Below, piece after piece: positions 29,801-41,440 of a stretch of DNA of 64,000 nucleotides; the stretch's first letter is position 1, and every line of letters begins with the position of its first letter. The notes beneath the pieces are model-generated. The model made no database searches and was not told the origin of the DNA. It saw only the letters and a list, made by a program, of their open reading frames with translations. Origin of the DNA: Hydractinia symbiolongicarpus (taxonomy: Eukaryota > Cnidaria > Hydrozoa > Anthoathecata > Hydractiniidae); the NCBI RefSeq assembly GCF_029227915.1, contig NC_079889.1, positions 10,170,001-10,234,000 on the forward strand. Reading direction: 5' to 3'. The position numbers and the translations under genes were made by a program.

Positions 29801-32800
29801 TTCGCTCAAAGAAGGTTTAACACCTTCGGTTATTACGCCGGACAAAACCATTGTTTTATAGAGAAAACCAGCACGATAGCGGTTACTTTCGAACATGTAG
29901 AAGTCACCATCTTGAGTAATGTCAGCACCAATGGTTACTAAGGTATCTTTATCAAACATTTTTTGGGAGGGGCGCGCCTTTCGTTTCCTTTTTCCAGCCT
30001 CATCCTAGTATTTGATTTAACAAAATTAAAGATAAAAATCAACTCACTTGACTGCTTGACTGTATAGGTTTGTTATAAAGAAACATACTATAACCATACC
30101 AAGGACGGCTTCAAAGCTCCTCGCATAATAGTGTAGTCAATTCTTGGAATAATTTTCAAAGTGACCTGCAAAGAAGAGAATGCATTACAATGACAATATC
30201 ACTAAAAAGATTAATATTTTTGACAGAAAATAGGTTGTGTTGTACATACTTGATTTCGTGCAGTATTTACATAATCAACCTACAAAAAGAAAAAAAAAAC
30301 TGTAAAAAGTAAACACAACAATACTATTTTAGCTTTTTTCTTCTTTTCTTTCCAGACCAATGCTCAATTTTGAACCAGTGTCCAGTTAATTCCAAGCCCA
30401 GAACTCAAGAAGTCTTTCACGTTTATTCGCCAGGGTATTTAGAACAGCAAAGAATTAGGTGACAAAAATTCTGCAAAATAATCTCTGATCATGTTAAAAG
30501 TACTATGGCAACAAAACTATCAAAGATTGTAATGAAACCAATTGAATTAGAACGTAACGCAAGAAACCTCAAGATTTCCAAAAATTTTATTGCCTGCATG
30601 TCATCGAGAGATACTAATTTCCCGGCAGCATATACAACACTGTCCACTTACCTGGGCAATATCATCCTTATATAAGCCTCGTTTTATTCGAACCCATGAT
30701 TTCGCTTTGATTTGTACAATGTCTTTGACCACTTTCAACACATCTGGCATTTCATTGATCGGTACCATCTGTTGCGACCATAAGCCGTACCTTAGTGCAC
30801 CAAATCCTTCAATAGCCTACAATCAAGACATTAAAAGAGTGAAATCCATTAAAATTAATTCACATCCTGTTAATAGAATGAAATGAAATTTGTTGACACG
30901 GTGTGGCCAAATAAAGTTCTCTTTAAAATTAAAGAATTTTTTCCAATGATATAAATGATTTTGTTAAAAATATGACAAATGAGGATTTTTAAGAATTACA
31001 ATCAAATGTAAGTTGTTCAAAATTAGGCCTATCAGAAGGAGATTAATAAAGAATTTGAGTTTTAGTATTCCTATTCCAAAACATGACAAATAGATTTCAT
31101 GGGGAATTTTAAATTTATTTTAAAGCCTGGTTCACATTTTGTGACATCAATGAAAAGTAGTTATAACTTAATAAAATAAAGATACAAGTCAAATATAATT
31201 ATTTTACGTCTTATCATGCATTATGTTTTTTTATGTTTTCTTGTGTTTCATAGTCAAGTGTGAAATTCTGGGATTTGCGTTTGCAGCAGATTTCTAAAAT
31301 TTCCATTCCGATTGCCCTGCAAATGTGAACCAGGCGTGAGATTTTTAAAAGGATATTTTGGGGCTTAAAGACTCTACATAATGTTACAGAAGGCGTGGCC
31401 AGGGCAGTGTTTACTGAAAGAGTGATTAAATAAATACTTACAGCCTTCACATGACTCTGTTTGTATGCTTCAACATAAATATATCCTTTTAAACCTTCAA
31501 CTGCGATGGCTGATTTAATTTGCAATGGCTAAAAAAAAGAATTTGTGCAGATGACTGCATTTCCAAAAGAACTTTGGGTTGCCAAATTATTGTTCCGATT
31601 TAAAAAACTGATGATTTTCAGTTACCGTTTCAGAGTTTTGAAAAGTTATACTCTTTCGCATCAATGCAAACACAACTTGTTTTTCTTCACCCATGCGACA
31701 TCGCACCATCCACAAATTTGGATCTCTACATAAAAGAATATGATGCATAATAAGAATTATACAGTTTCAGAATAAGTTATCTTAAAAAAATGTTTAATGG
31801 AAAATAAACTTACTTCACATCAGGCAAAAGACTCTGTTGTTCAATTTCTGCAGGAGCTTCATAGTCTTCTTCTGCATAACGATCTCTACAACAACAAAAA
31901 GTATATGAAAACTTATTTCTAAAACCAAAAAATCCTTACCGTTAAAGAAAGCATGACAAAAAGATAGCACATTGTTTCCACCCGCCATATTCATTACCTG
32001 CCTTCGTTGGCATATTTTCTTTTGTAGTATTCAGCAATATCTTCTGCAGATTCTTGTCTATGAGGAAAAAGATAAATAAAAATTTCAATAACAAAGACAA
32101 CACAAAGATTTTAACCTTTATTCTACTTTCAGTTTATTAATCAATTAAAGTTTTTTGTGCTTGCATTTTTTAAAATTTCTTCTATTACGAAAAGTTACAC
32201 GAAATTATTACATCAAAAATTATCAGATTTTATTCATTCGTAAAAAAATTATATACTCATAACATTTTCTTACTTAGTATGTTTGAAGACTACTCAAAAT
32301 GGCTGCCAAATCGCAACTTTGTGTTAAAAATGCACAAAATATCAGCATGGAGTTTTTTACAGGCTAACAATCATTGTACAAATGTATGGAATGATGTGTT
32401 TTTGATAAACGGGTAAAGTTTTTGGATGATGTCATCTTAGCATTTTAAGCTCACAATAGAAAGCTCTACACAATAAAAAATTGTAAACAAAAGACAAAAT
32501 TTACCCCTATAAACTTACCCCCATAAACTATCAAGCTTTCGGTTTCTCTAAAACACAAAATGAACGAAAATTTTCAAAATACCAAACAAAATTATGAAAT
32601 GAGTAGCAAACACAATGTTGATAGAAAAAAGTGCAAGAGAAGCGTATGATTAACTTACTGACATATCTTCAGTCGCTGCAATACTCTCGTCATCGTGATG
32701 ACCTTAAGATTTGAACACGCAATATTACGTCATGTAAATTAGTACAATAACAATTTTAAATTATTACAATAGACATCTATCTTGCAGTGACGCATATGGT

Positions 32801-35800
32801 ACAACAACAGAGACTTTTATAACTGAGAATTTATTTAGGCCTAAAAGGTGGACTGCAATCGCTCTGGTACGTTAAAATATATCCTCAAATTTTATAAGGT
32901 CATTTATATTTGAATGTTTTCATAGTTTCATAGCGGTGATGGCTAATCAGTACTACTGCTGTGACCAGGGCTATCAGTAAAGAAGGTTGCTCTGGTACAT
33001 ACGAATATACCCCCAAATTTTATTAGGTCATCTATATTTGAGCGTTTTGAGTAGTCATTCCATAGTTTTAAAAGGAAATGCAGGATGCAATAGACGCAAA
33101 CATATTTTGCAAAAACTTTGACATTGTTAACTCATTTTTTCCCATCCTACTACTCGGGGAAGTTGTATTGGCCTTAATAAGTCGTTTAGACTCAATTCCT
33201 TTAGCAAAGGGAAAATCAATATTTTCTTAATGAGGCAAGAGGCAGTGGTATTACTAAGGAAATTCTAAACACACTACTTGACAATGAAGATGAAGTAGCT
33301 GATTAGTGCTGCTCAATTATGTGTAGCTTGGATATAAGACCAAGTGTATCATTTTTCATCCACATGCAGTATAGCTGACTCTTGCATAGAAAAATTGCAG
33401 CAAAAAGCTCTAATAGAAATCAAACTTGTAAAAATAAAAAATGTTTTAAAGCAACTGTTATCTGAGTTGCAACCAATAAGGTTAATTTTGAATTTAATTA
33501 ACTTCAGTTTTTCTCTTGTGAAGCCATTTTTATGCAAATAAGGCTAAATGGATAGGTTCTCTTTACATTTTGCCTACAGCTTTTGGTGTTATGCTTTAAA
33601 TTTCCCATTTGTATTGGAAAGAAATCCATAAAAAAAATATCACAAAACTTGCACAGCAAATCAAATCGCCGGTGATAACATAAACACAATTAAATCCTAT
33701 TAGTGTTTGCCAATAAATCCACACTTGTGCACACCATCACATTCAGTGCTGGATGGAGATTCTTATTCTGGGAACCTTTTTCTGGTTGCCAGACCTGTAT
33801 CGCTAGTTAAATGACTATTCGGCCGAAATCAGTCACTTACTGGTTGGTTCAACAAAGCCAGCTTCAGCTTCGTCTTCAATATCACTGTAATCGTCATCCA
33901 CATCTACAATAAATAAACAAAAAACAAAAATAACAAAAACAAATCAATTGCACAAACAAAAAGAAAATATGACAACAGAACAGCAGCTTAGGCTTAAATT
34001 GTCTCAACGGGAAAAGAACTCTATTTAAAGTTAATGATCAAAACTCTACTTTAACGAATGCATTCCCATTCAAAATGTGTAAATTATTTTGACTGTTATT
34101 GTTAATGAAAGTATGATTTCTGTCTGTTATGATTCTACTTTTTAGAATTTTAGTACAATACTAAAGTTCACAATCTTATAGTAGCTGATAAAATCACTCT
34201 CTTCGTATTATGTCATGCAAGTTGAGATAAATAATGCATATGTACTTTATTATTTAAAAGTAATGCAATGTACCAGCAACATAATGGCAAATACAAAGCA
34301 ATGACACAATGGAAGCTAGAGAGTTTTAAGGTGCTAAAGTGTTCATCTACCTCGTTTCGTTTCGTTAGGTTTCTTAATATTCGGACGGAACCTTTTATTC
34401 CGCAAAATTGTTGCAAAATAAGCTAATTTTTCTTAAATATTTTGTATTTTCAAAATAAACATAAATTCAATGGAGTTACTGTTTTTTCGATTGTGCTGCA
34501 GTATTTTCCGACTTGCAAATTCGACACAACGTATTCCTTCAGAACATTTGCACTTACATATATTCTCCAATCTTTTGTACTGTTCGGTAAGAGTCAATAA
34601 AATTTCAGATTTGAGTTCTTATTTTAAACTCTGTGTGCAACAAAAATATGTAATTTATGTCTATGACATAATGGTATCAACAATCTGATTTGTGTGCTAC
34701 ACATACCTGCCTCATCAATAATAAATCCTCCATGGGCAGGCTTCTTTTTTTTAGCCTTGTGACTCCGTTCCTCATATTCGTCTTCATATTCATCATCATC
34801 ATCTATTTCTTCTTCACTGCTGTCTTCGTCATTCTAAAAAAAAAATACAAACAATTATACCAAAGCTAGTCTTTCAACTTCTGACAATATGAAACATTTT
34901 TAGGAATTTTTTTAGCTCAGAACAATTACAGTAAATACTTGTTCAAGTTTCAGGAGACTTGTGTCAGAATTGAAAAAAGTGTGAAAAACAAATTAGCATC
35001 TTTTAAGCCATTACACAAAACAAATATATTGACATTTTTTATTTAGGGTTTGAATTAGCTGGTTGCAATTCACACTTTAGGAATCAAAATGCTGCCCTTT
35101 TAAATCATTCTACAAAGGAAATGTAAAAATTGCAAAAACCATTTTTTCTTAAAGGAAACCCAAGGTAAAAAATGATGTTGGACTTATATCATGAACATAA
35201 AAAGTTGGTTAACAAGTCTTTTTAAATTTTTTAAAAAGCTCTTCTTGTTGTCAAGATATTCACATTTAAAGAACTTAAATTTAATTATGCTGCATGAATT
35301 ATGATGTCATATTTCAGGGCTCAAATTAAACAAGTAAAGTTGGTTCGCAAAATTTTGGTTTGTTTACTAGTTACGTGTTTAGCTACGTGTTTTTCGATAA
35401 GAATTTGTACTTTTTGTGACCTGCGAGCTTTACTTTATCAATATTACTTATTATGTTGGAGACAAGTGGGGGATGTACTCATGAACCCCAAACACAATAA
35501 CTGAGGAGCGTCCAAACTCTCTCAGTTTTAATTTTCTTCTCTTCGATGGCAGAAATAACGTTGCAAAAATAAAAAAGTTTATTTTTTAGCATGCTGTAAG
35601 AAAATATTCAAAATGTAATTATTGTTTGAGAGGTTCTTAACCAGTTTTTGTGAATATTACAAAGTTAAATACAGTAACTGATTAACGTTGTTTTTACAAA
35701 AAATATGTTTGTTTCAAGCAAAGTCTTTTAGTAAAATGCTGTTTCTTATATTTTCTTTGTTTTGAAGTTATGAAAATAAAGTTTGTTTAAAAAAGATGCA

Positions 35801-38486
35801 ATGAGAGGAATTTCAATCAATACAACACCAGCTGGTTATTGATATTCATATGAGAATGCTGATTGCACGTGTGTGCTTTTCTGAAAAAAACAAAAAAACT
35901 CCGTATGTAGGTACAAAAAGAAATATTAAAAAAATAAACAGTGGTTCAAAAATAATTAGATGTCTAATTCTGATGAGTAGTCTGAAAGAGTATTTTAGCG
36001 ATATCTAAAGCAACACCTGAATTATCACCAGTCTTCTTTCATTTGACTGGATACCTGTAGTTTAACTTAGTCTGCCATTTACGTACTGTTTTTAACGAGG
36101 CTATAAATTCCAACATTTTTCTGTCTTACCGTATTTTCCGGTATATAACCGGCGGGTTATAAGTTGATTTTTATGACTTCCACTGTTGGTGCAGGTTATA
36201 ATGTGGTGCGGGTTATGTGATAAGTTTTATATTTTTTGTCATTTATTGTGAAATTTAAAGTTTATACATTCAATGAAGAAAATAGTACCAACGGGATAAA
36301 ATGCGTACATTAATATCACTGCATGCACGATCCTATATCTACAAAATCTTATTCAACTACGTGATTTAATTTTTTTTACACAGTGAAATTGCTTTCTTTA
36401 ACTTTCTATTGCTTGCCATTGCTAATATTACGAGCTCTCCCTGAAACACAATTCTGGAGATCATTTTTCTTTTGTGTTGAATGTAATCGATTTATATCTT
36501 TGCAATCCCATTGAGCACATTGAAATGATTTGCTTTTGGTAATAAAGCAATAAAGCAGGTATCATTTTTAGGTTTAATTAACACGTATTTCAAAACCTAG
36601 TGCCCAGGACTTAATTATTAATTCGTGTTAAAAATTTTGAAAAATGTTAAAATTAAAGTATAGATAATAATTTTCTTTTTTTATCTTCACTACGTTCGAG
36701 CAACAGGTGGCCACTGAAAATATCAAAAATAACTATAAAATACAATTGATAAGACACACGCAACTATCTCCTCCTCATTGCTGCCATTCATTTTATCATC
36801 CACACTGTGATTGCTGAGATATAAATAGATAACAAAATTCTATAAACATTAGAAAAGAACGTTCCGTACATCGCTGTTACAGACAATCTGTGATAATTAT
36901 TATGTTGTTTATTTTTATGCCAAAAAAACTTAAATATACATAAAAAACATAGATTTTACTTTGTTTTTTGAATGGTTTTTGTTTGTTTGTTTGTTTAATT
37001 GCAGGGAGCAAGAGTTATTATTGGCTGAAACTAATGTCTACAAATAAAAAGAAAACAGCGTTGTCTGATATAGTACTGTCGGCATTAGCAGAAGATCAAC
37101 TTGTCAAATTAATTTAATTCATTATTATTTCGGCAATCGGAGACAAGGAAGTTAAGACTGAGAGAGTCACTAGTTCAAACACTCGGTTCTCTTGTTTGGA
37201 GTTCACAAGTTTAAATGTCTCCAGCATGAAAAAACAGAACACACGCACATATTTATAAAATGATTGGGGTAAGTAAAAATACGCTGAAGTTTTTTCTTGG
37301 GTGCGGGTAAGTAAAACACATTGATTGACATTTTATGTGGGTTATACGAAGGTGCGGGCTACATGATAGCATCTAGTTCATAAGTCCCTAAAAAAGCTGA
37401 GCTGCGGGTTATACGATGTGCGGGTTATATACCAGAAAATACGGTACAAAGGTAACTGAGTTGAAAATAAGAACACTGACTTTCTGTTAAAAACACTTTC
37501 GAACTACCTGTTCTATTCTAATTTATTTTTTTCTTTGCACACGCAACTTTACTCATAAGAAGTTAATAATTTTAATTAAACTATTTGTCGATATTAAAAC
37601 TGAAAACCTAAGAAAAAAAACATTTGGACTTTATAATTTTGTCTAAAAAACAGCCTTATGATAAATTAACATGTAAATATTTCAGGCACACTTCTCCTGG
37701 CATAAAATTTGTTACTTTATTAGCGAGCTTTCAATTCTATTTCAATTTTTTCATTTTACTTTAAGCGATTTGATCACAGCATAAAATAATCAAGCAAGCA
37801 AAACAGGAAATTAAATGGAAACACGACAAACAAAAAGATGAAGTGATTAATTTTTAATATCGCAAAAAAAGACAACGAAGTAATACAAAAATATTCGATT
37901 CACAATTTTATCATTTTCTTCACAAAGTGATCCGCAAAAATGGCATTTTGATTTGCAAATTGCGAATTGTGAACTGCTAACTCGAACCCTGATATCAGTA
38001 ATTTTAGACCTGTTAAGAAATATGCATTCAAACTTTATCAATGCATGGATATTATAAAGGTGAATAGATTAACATAATTTTTTTTTCCAAAAATGACCAT
38101 TGTTTGCTCGTTCCTGGCCTCTTAAGCTTTTTCTGATTTCAATGAATTTTTTGGCTAAGCTTGTATATATGTTTCTTCACAAAATTTGATTGCAAAGCGA
38201 CATGCAAAAAATTAAGAGGTATAGGACAAGCCAATGCAAGTGTCATTTTGGCAAAAAAATAAAGGTATAAAGAAATATGTTAGCATTTATAACATAAAAT
38301 GTTTGTTTTCTAAAACAAGTATTGTATTTAATTCAGGGGACCCCCATGGGGCTTATTTAGAGGTGGGGGTGGGTACCTAATTTTTTTTTGACACTGAGAT
38401 AAAAATTGTTTGTTTGGAAAATGACAAACCTTTTTGTTCTCTTCTCCAGCAGAAAAATCTTCATCTTCACTGTCAGATGATAACAT
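21979..38486 (-). CDS. SUPT5H: Spt5, large subunit of the DSIF elongation factor
   Basis: I reconstructed 28 coding exons on the minus strand. All junctions are GT-AG and all phases agree, giving 3129 bases and 1042 aa (about 1087 in human, from memory). Domain order matches the family: acidic N-terminus, NGN domain (about 150-245), KOW1 to KOW5, Gly/Arg-rich linker, KOW6, TPMYG repeats (CTR1), a Pro/Ser/Thr-rich CTR2-like part and C-terminal KOW modules ending in KYVPPE. In the family Spt5 pairs with Spt4, clamps over RNA polymerase, and promotes pausing with NELF, then elongation after CDK9 phosphorylates the CTR. Exon-level coordinates are in the five entries below. The ATG at 38,486 is chosen because [12 protein letters not shown] fits the family's acidic start and a 3' splice site lies just upstream. 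Confidence 0.98.
22515..22755. mobile_element. Hairpin MITE in SUPT5H intron 26
   Basis: Two arms of about 115 bp, from GCCGGATTTCCACT at the left to AGTGGAAATCCGGC at the right, are reverse complements at roughly 93% with an 11-base centre. Each arm contains GTTAGCGCTAAC, itself a palindrome. It ends 36 bases from the 3' end of exon 26. No open frame is present. The superfamily is unassigned because I see no clean target-site duplication. Confidence 0.93.
24102..25044 (-). CDS. SUPT5H: SUPT5H exons 21-23: Gly/Arg linker, KOW6 and CTR1
   Basis: Exons: 24804-25044, 24351-24456, 24102-24244. Exon 21 holds [11 protein letters not shown], matching the conserved linker, then about 35 residues of almost only Gly and Arg (RGG-like, about 643-682). 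It ends in [12 protein letters not shown], the start of KOW6. Exon 22 completes KOW6 ([30 protein letters not shown]). Exon 23 carries CTR1: five TPM motifs spaced 7-8 residues apart ([20 protein letters not shown] and on), whose threonines are CDK9 targets in the family. The Gly/Arg stretch is longer and purer than I recall in vertebrates. Confidence 0.96.
25097..25195. repeat. (TTCA)n-like microsatellite in SUPT5H intron 20
   Basis: Imperfect TTCA/ATTC tetranucleotide runs of the form TTCATTCATTCAATCAATCA, interrupted in several places. Confidence 0.85.
25206..30279 (-). CDS. SUPT5H: SUPT5H exons 11-20: KOW1 to KOW5
   Basis: Exons: 30250-30279, 30100-30165, 29758-30004, 28464-28618, 27482-27637, 27032-27129, 26542-26611, 25979-26050, 25423-25473, 25206-25331. 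Exons 11-12 finish KOW1 ([11 protein letters not shown]). Exon 13 has a basic KRKRK patch, then [20 protein letters not shown] and [16 protein letters not shown]. Exon 14 is KOW2 ([29 protein letters not shown]). Exon 15 is KOW3 ([20 protein letters not shown]). Exons 16-17 lead into KOW4 ([20 protein letters not shown]). Exons 19-20 encode KOW5 ([32 protein letters not shown]). These segments align end to end with the vertebrate protein, so confidence is high even for the 30-base exon 11. Confidence 0.97.
27252..27360. repeat. Dispersed repeat in SUPT5H intron 15
   Basis: The reverse complement matches 41,320-41,440: ACTAGTCGTTAGCCCGTGG, AAAAAT(A/C)CACGGGTT(T/A)GCCCGTC, then AGCTAAGCTA. It contains an internal CCCGTG...CACGGG dyad. 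Confidence 0.8.
30652..31885 (-). CDS. SUPT5H: SUPT5H exons 7-10: NGN domain and start of KOW1
   Basis: Exons: 31814-31885, 31626-31725, 31442-31528, 30652-30816. Exon 7 has the LLPDVKDPNLW junction that opens the NGN (NusG N-terminal) domain. Exon 8 gives [20 protein letters not shown]. Exon 9 gives [18 protein letters not shown], the most conserved NGN stretch. Exon 10 gives [20 protein letters not shown], then [17 protein letters not shown], the first strand of KOW1. In the family the NGN domain binds Spt4 and bridges the polymerase clamp over the DNA cleft. Confidence 0.97.
31998..38486 (-). CDS. SUPT5H: SUPT5H exons 1-6: acidic N-terminal region
   Basis: Exons: 38430-38486, 34707-34833, 33841-33903, 32659-32702, 32519-32547, 31998-32057. 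The encoded region is strongly acidic ([20 protein letters not shown]), followed by a [20 protein letters not shown] block that matches the family, then [12 protein letters not shown] and [10 protein letters not shown]. Exon 5 is only 29 bases. It is accepted because phases require it and RNRKLDSLW corresponds to the conserved RRLQNLW of the vertebrate protein. Intron 1 is 3.6 kb and filled with repeats; the other introns here are 0.1-1.9 kb. Confidence 0.94.
35385..35785. repeat. Dispersed repeat in SUPT5H intron 1, left part
   Basis: About 400 bp shares long stretches with 55,285-55,705, such as TTGGAGACAAGTGGGGGA, AGGTTCTTAACCAGTTTTT and ATATGTTTGTTTCAAGC. The matching right part resumes at 37,546, so this copy is split by about 1.76 kb. 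Confidence 0.9.
36127..37446. mobile_element. 1.3-kb TIR element, Tc1/mariner-like ends, in SUPT5H intron 1
   Basis: Terminal inverted repeats of 24 bp with one mismatch begin TACCGTATTTTC(C/T)GGTATA. Because the ends read TA...TA, a TA target duplication is likely, as in Tc1/mariner elements. Sub-terminal GCGGGTTAT motifs recur at both ends. The interior is AT-rich with no transposase frame, so it is non-autonomous. The element is nested in the dispersed repeat described for this intron. Confidence 0.85.
37546..37655. repeat. Dispersed repeat in SUPT5H intron 1, right part
   Basis: GCAACTTTACT, then AACTATTTG, ATTAAAACTGAAAA and AATTTTGTCT follow the same order as 55,705-55,815. Confidence 0.75.
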
Positions 38487-38510
38487 TTTTAAGTTTATAT
38501 TATTCAGAAC
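38487..38510 (-). promoter_or_regulatory. 24-base leader of SUPT5H after a strong 3' splice site
   Basis: On the minus strand CTGTTTTGTTTTTTAG ends at 38,511, immediately followed by 24 leader bases and the ATG. This is a canonical acceptor. Either an unseen 5' non-coding exon lies further right, or a spliced leader is added in trans. Confidence 0.6.
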
Positions 38511-38511
38511 C

Positions 38512-39736
38512 TAAAAAACAAAACAGAAAATGTTCTCTTAATATTGACATAAATTGGGTCCCAGGCCATTTAGCACTACCCTATCACTACACAATTTTTT
38601 TCTCTGTTACTCCACACTCAAATGCTATTTTTGAGGTAAAGAATCAGAAAATGAAGTTAAAATTAGTAGAATGAACAGATCTATGAACAGATCTGCTTTG
38701 TCAAACAACAATGTTAAATCATTCGTTAATAAATTTTTAAAACGCGATAGAAAAGCTTTTTTAGATCTCATTTTAAAAATTTAAGAACGAAGAACAGCGG
38801 TAGAAATACTTTCTTAGATGGTGTTTAAAAGTTTAAAAACGAAATTTAATTTGTTTTTGACATCTTATCATGAAGGGAAAAGTCCTGAATGTAGGGTTTT
38901 TCTGATTGTGTTGTTAAACGATGCTTTTTAAAAGAAGAACTTTTAAAAGTTTCGCATGTTAAAAATATGCTTTGATGATAAAGAAATTACTAAAAGTTTT
39001 TTATAGATAAGACCATTGGATTTCAAACACACAAAATCAATCCTGTTAGGATTATCCTTAGAACTTGAAACTTGCAACACAACTTTGTTTCATCAAGAAG
39101 AATCATATTGAATAATTTTGACACGTGACTAATCCGATTTCCCGATTTTGTCGGATTTTACCCGAAAATCGAAAAAAAACGGATTTTCGGGGAATTTTTT
39201 ATCTGATCCATGTAAAAACCGGAAGATATGTTAAAAAAGTTTTGTTTAGCTTTCAGAAACTTCAAACAGAATGTAAAAATTCACTCTAGAACAAAAGTAA
39301 TTATATTTTAAGCAGATAGTTGCATTTTTAACAATTTTCAAGCTTCTGATGACATCACAGAAAATGTGCTGACACAAGCAAAAAATTTTTGCTGCCATTT
39401 TGTTCCTTTTAAGACGTACTATAAGTGTGCCAAGTTTGATTCAATTTGAACAATCCTATGAAAAGTTATCATAGTCATAGTATGTTCGAAAAACCCCGGA
39501 CCGAATAGGGTTAACACTTCTAAACAATAACATGCATGTTACATGTAAGAACAAAAGGATTCATAACTCTTATTGTTATGACGAGAATGATATAAAAAAA
39601 ACATTTCTTCGTTTAAGGAAGATAGCAAATATTATACTGCAGGATTACATTAAAACATTGAACAAAGATGGTCTACCATTTTGTTTGTTTTATCTTTTTT
39701 TCGTAACATTGTAAAACCACAGGTCATTTACTTCCT
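38512..39736. other. Upstream region of SUPT5H, no gene seen
   Basis: AT-rich with no exon recognised. A small ACCCGAAAATCG / CGGATTTTCGGGG inverted motif lies near 39,160-39,192. The promoter could be here, but I cannot place it. Confidence 0.4.
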
Positions 39737-40180
39737 CAGGGTTTCCACCGAAAATATGGTATTAAATTTTCTGACTTTCCCTGACTTTTTGAGGTCAAAT
39801 TCCCCGACTTTCCTTTACTTTTTCAAGAAATTCTACAGCCAAACAGAAAAACACATGCACTAAAACCGTTTAAACTCATTCGGTACCACACTATAGAGAC
39901 AAGCAGTTTGCAAAAGTAGGGCAAACCAAAGTTTGGTTTGCTTTTTACAGATCAGAAAAATGGCATAACATTAATAAGGCATGCAACTTTGCATTTGCAA
40001 TTTTTGAATTTATAAAAATAAAGTTTATCAGTCTAAGTCAAGTTAAAAGACAAAAAATTCCCTGACTTTTCCCTGACTCTACCCAAAAATGGGTCTTTTT
40101 CCTGACTTTCCCTGACTTTCCCTGACCACAAATAAAATTCCCTGACTTTCCCTGATCTTCCTGACTCTGTGGAGGCCCTG
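39737..40180. mobile_element. hAT-like MITE with CAGGG ends
   Basis: The left end CAGGGTTTCCACC and the right end GTGGAGGCCCTG are imperfect inverted repeats with the CAGGG terminus typical of hAT elements. The 444-bp interior contains several CCCTGACTTT units at both sides in opposite contexts. A target duplication around CTTCCT / TTCCTT is not clean. Confidence 0.7.
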
Positions 40181-41319
40181 TTCCTTTCGCCATCGAAGCT
40201 ATTTTTTACACGTTTTAACAAATAAATGAGAATGTGAGAAGACTTATTTTAGTAGCATGTGTTTACATTGTATTAAAAATAAAACAGGTCCCCAAGAGCT
40301 TGTGGCAAAAATTATTTTGCAAAAGAGCAAAGCCGATACATTTGTTGCATACGATTATTGTGAACATTTTTTTCTATTTCAAGAAATGGAAAAAAAATTG
40401 AAATAATTCTTATGCGTTTGTGTAGCCTAGTTAACTAAGCTTTCTTCTTCGAGTTTATAAAAAGAAGTTTCTCTCAAACTAAAGCTTAGACACGAACGAA
40501 TTACTCAGCGGAAAACCCGAGTTTAAATCGAACAATGTTCGCTTCAGAGGACATTTTAATTTATCTGTGAGTTGTTTATCAAGCTTGGCCAAATCCCATT
40601 TTGGTAAAAACTTTGTAGAATACTAATGTTTATTACGGTGACTGAAACCATTCGCTGGAATATTCGGGATGAAAAGGGCTGTCCCTGATAATAATCACGT
40701 GAGCAGAAAACAATAGAATTAGCCAATCAAAAAGTGCGGCCAGATTTTGGCCGCAGAAAAATCGTGTGAGACCCAGCGTAATTTTTCCCACCTTTTTCCC
40801 ACCTTAACTACTCCGATTGGCCAGCGTTTGTGCAGTTAAGAATTTAAAAATAACATACTTTTATGAATATAACATACATAAACAAAAATAAAATTAAGAA
40901 TCATACTTAAGAATAATTTAGGAAGTCGTAAAACCACAACAAGACACAAACTAAGCTTTAAAGATACTGCCCAGTAAAAATATAATAATAAAAAAGTAGC
41001 CTGAACTGAATTGCACTTTTATTTTTTTGCGAAAAAATAAGTGATTATATTTCTAAAGTTTTACAACTCGAATAACATTTCCTTTATGTTTACAAATTTT
41101 TCATATCGCACATTGTCGAAAGCAAATTTATACCGAAGCCATTCTACATGAAAGGGAGGCTAAAATAATATTTTTGTTGTGACGCAAGCATTGGGTTCTC
41201 GGCGAATCAAAACATTGTAAATAGAAAATGATTGTTTTACTCTGAACAATATTACCAGATTAAATTTAATTTTTTTTAATATTTCCCCCCCTTTTTAAAA
41301 AATGTAGCAATTTATGAAT
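40181..41319. other. Intergenic with dispersed repeat copy 2
   Basis: Positions 40,693-40,820 match 21,311-21,430 in the same orientation, including CGCAGAAAAAT and CCCAGCGTAATTTTTC, with a local duplication of TTTTTCCCACC. The rest is AT-rich, and no gene is recognised. Confidence 0.6.
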
Positions 41320-41440
41320 ACTAGTCGTTAGCCCGTGGAAAAATCCACGGGTTAGCCCGTCCCAGCTAAGCTATCATTTTGCGTGACAGACAGACGAACG
41401 AACAGACGGACAGACGTATACGGGCATTATAATATAGATT
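41320..41440. repeat. Dispersed repeat, second copy of the intron-15 family
   Basis: ACTAGTCGTTAGCCCGTGG and CACGGGTTAGCCCGTC match the copy at 27,252-27,360 in the opposite orientation. Here it is followed by GACAGACAGACG-type units and CGGGCATTATAATATAGATT. Confidence 0.8.
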
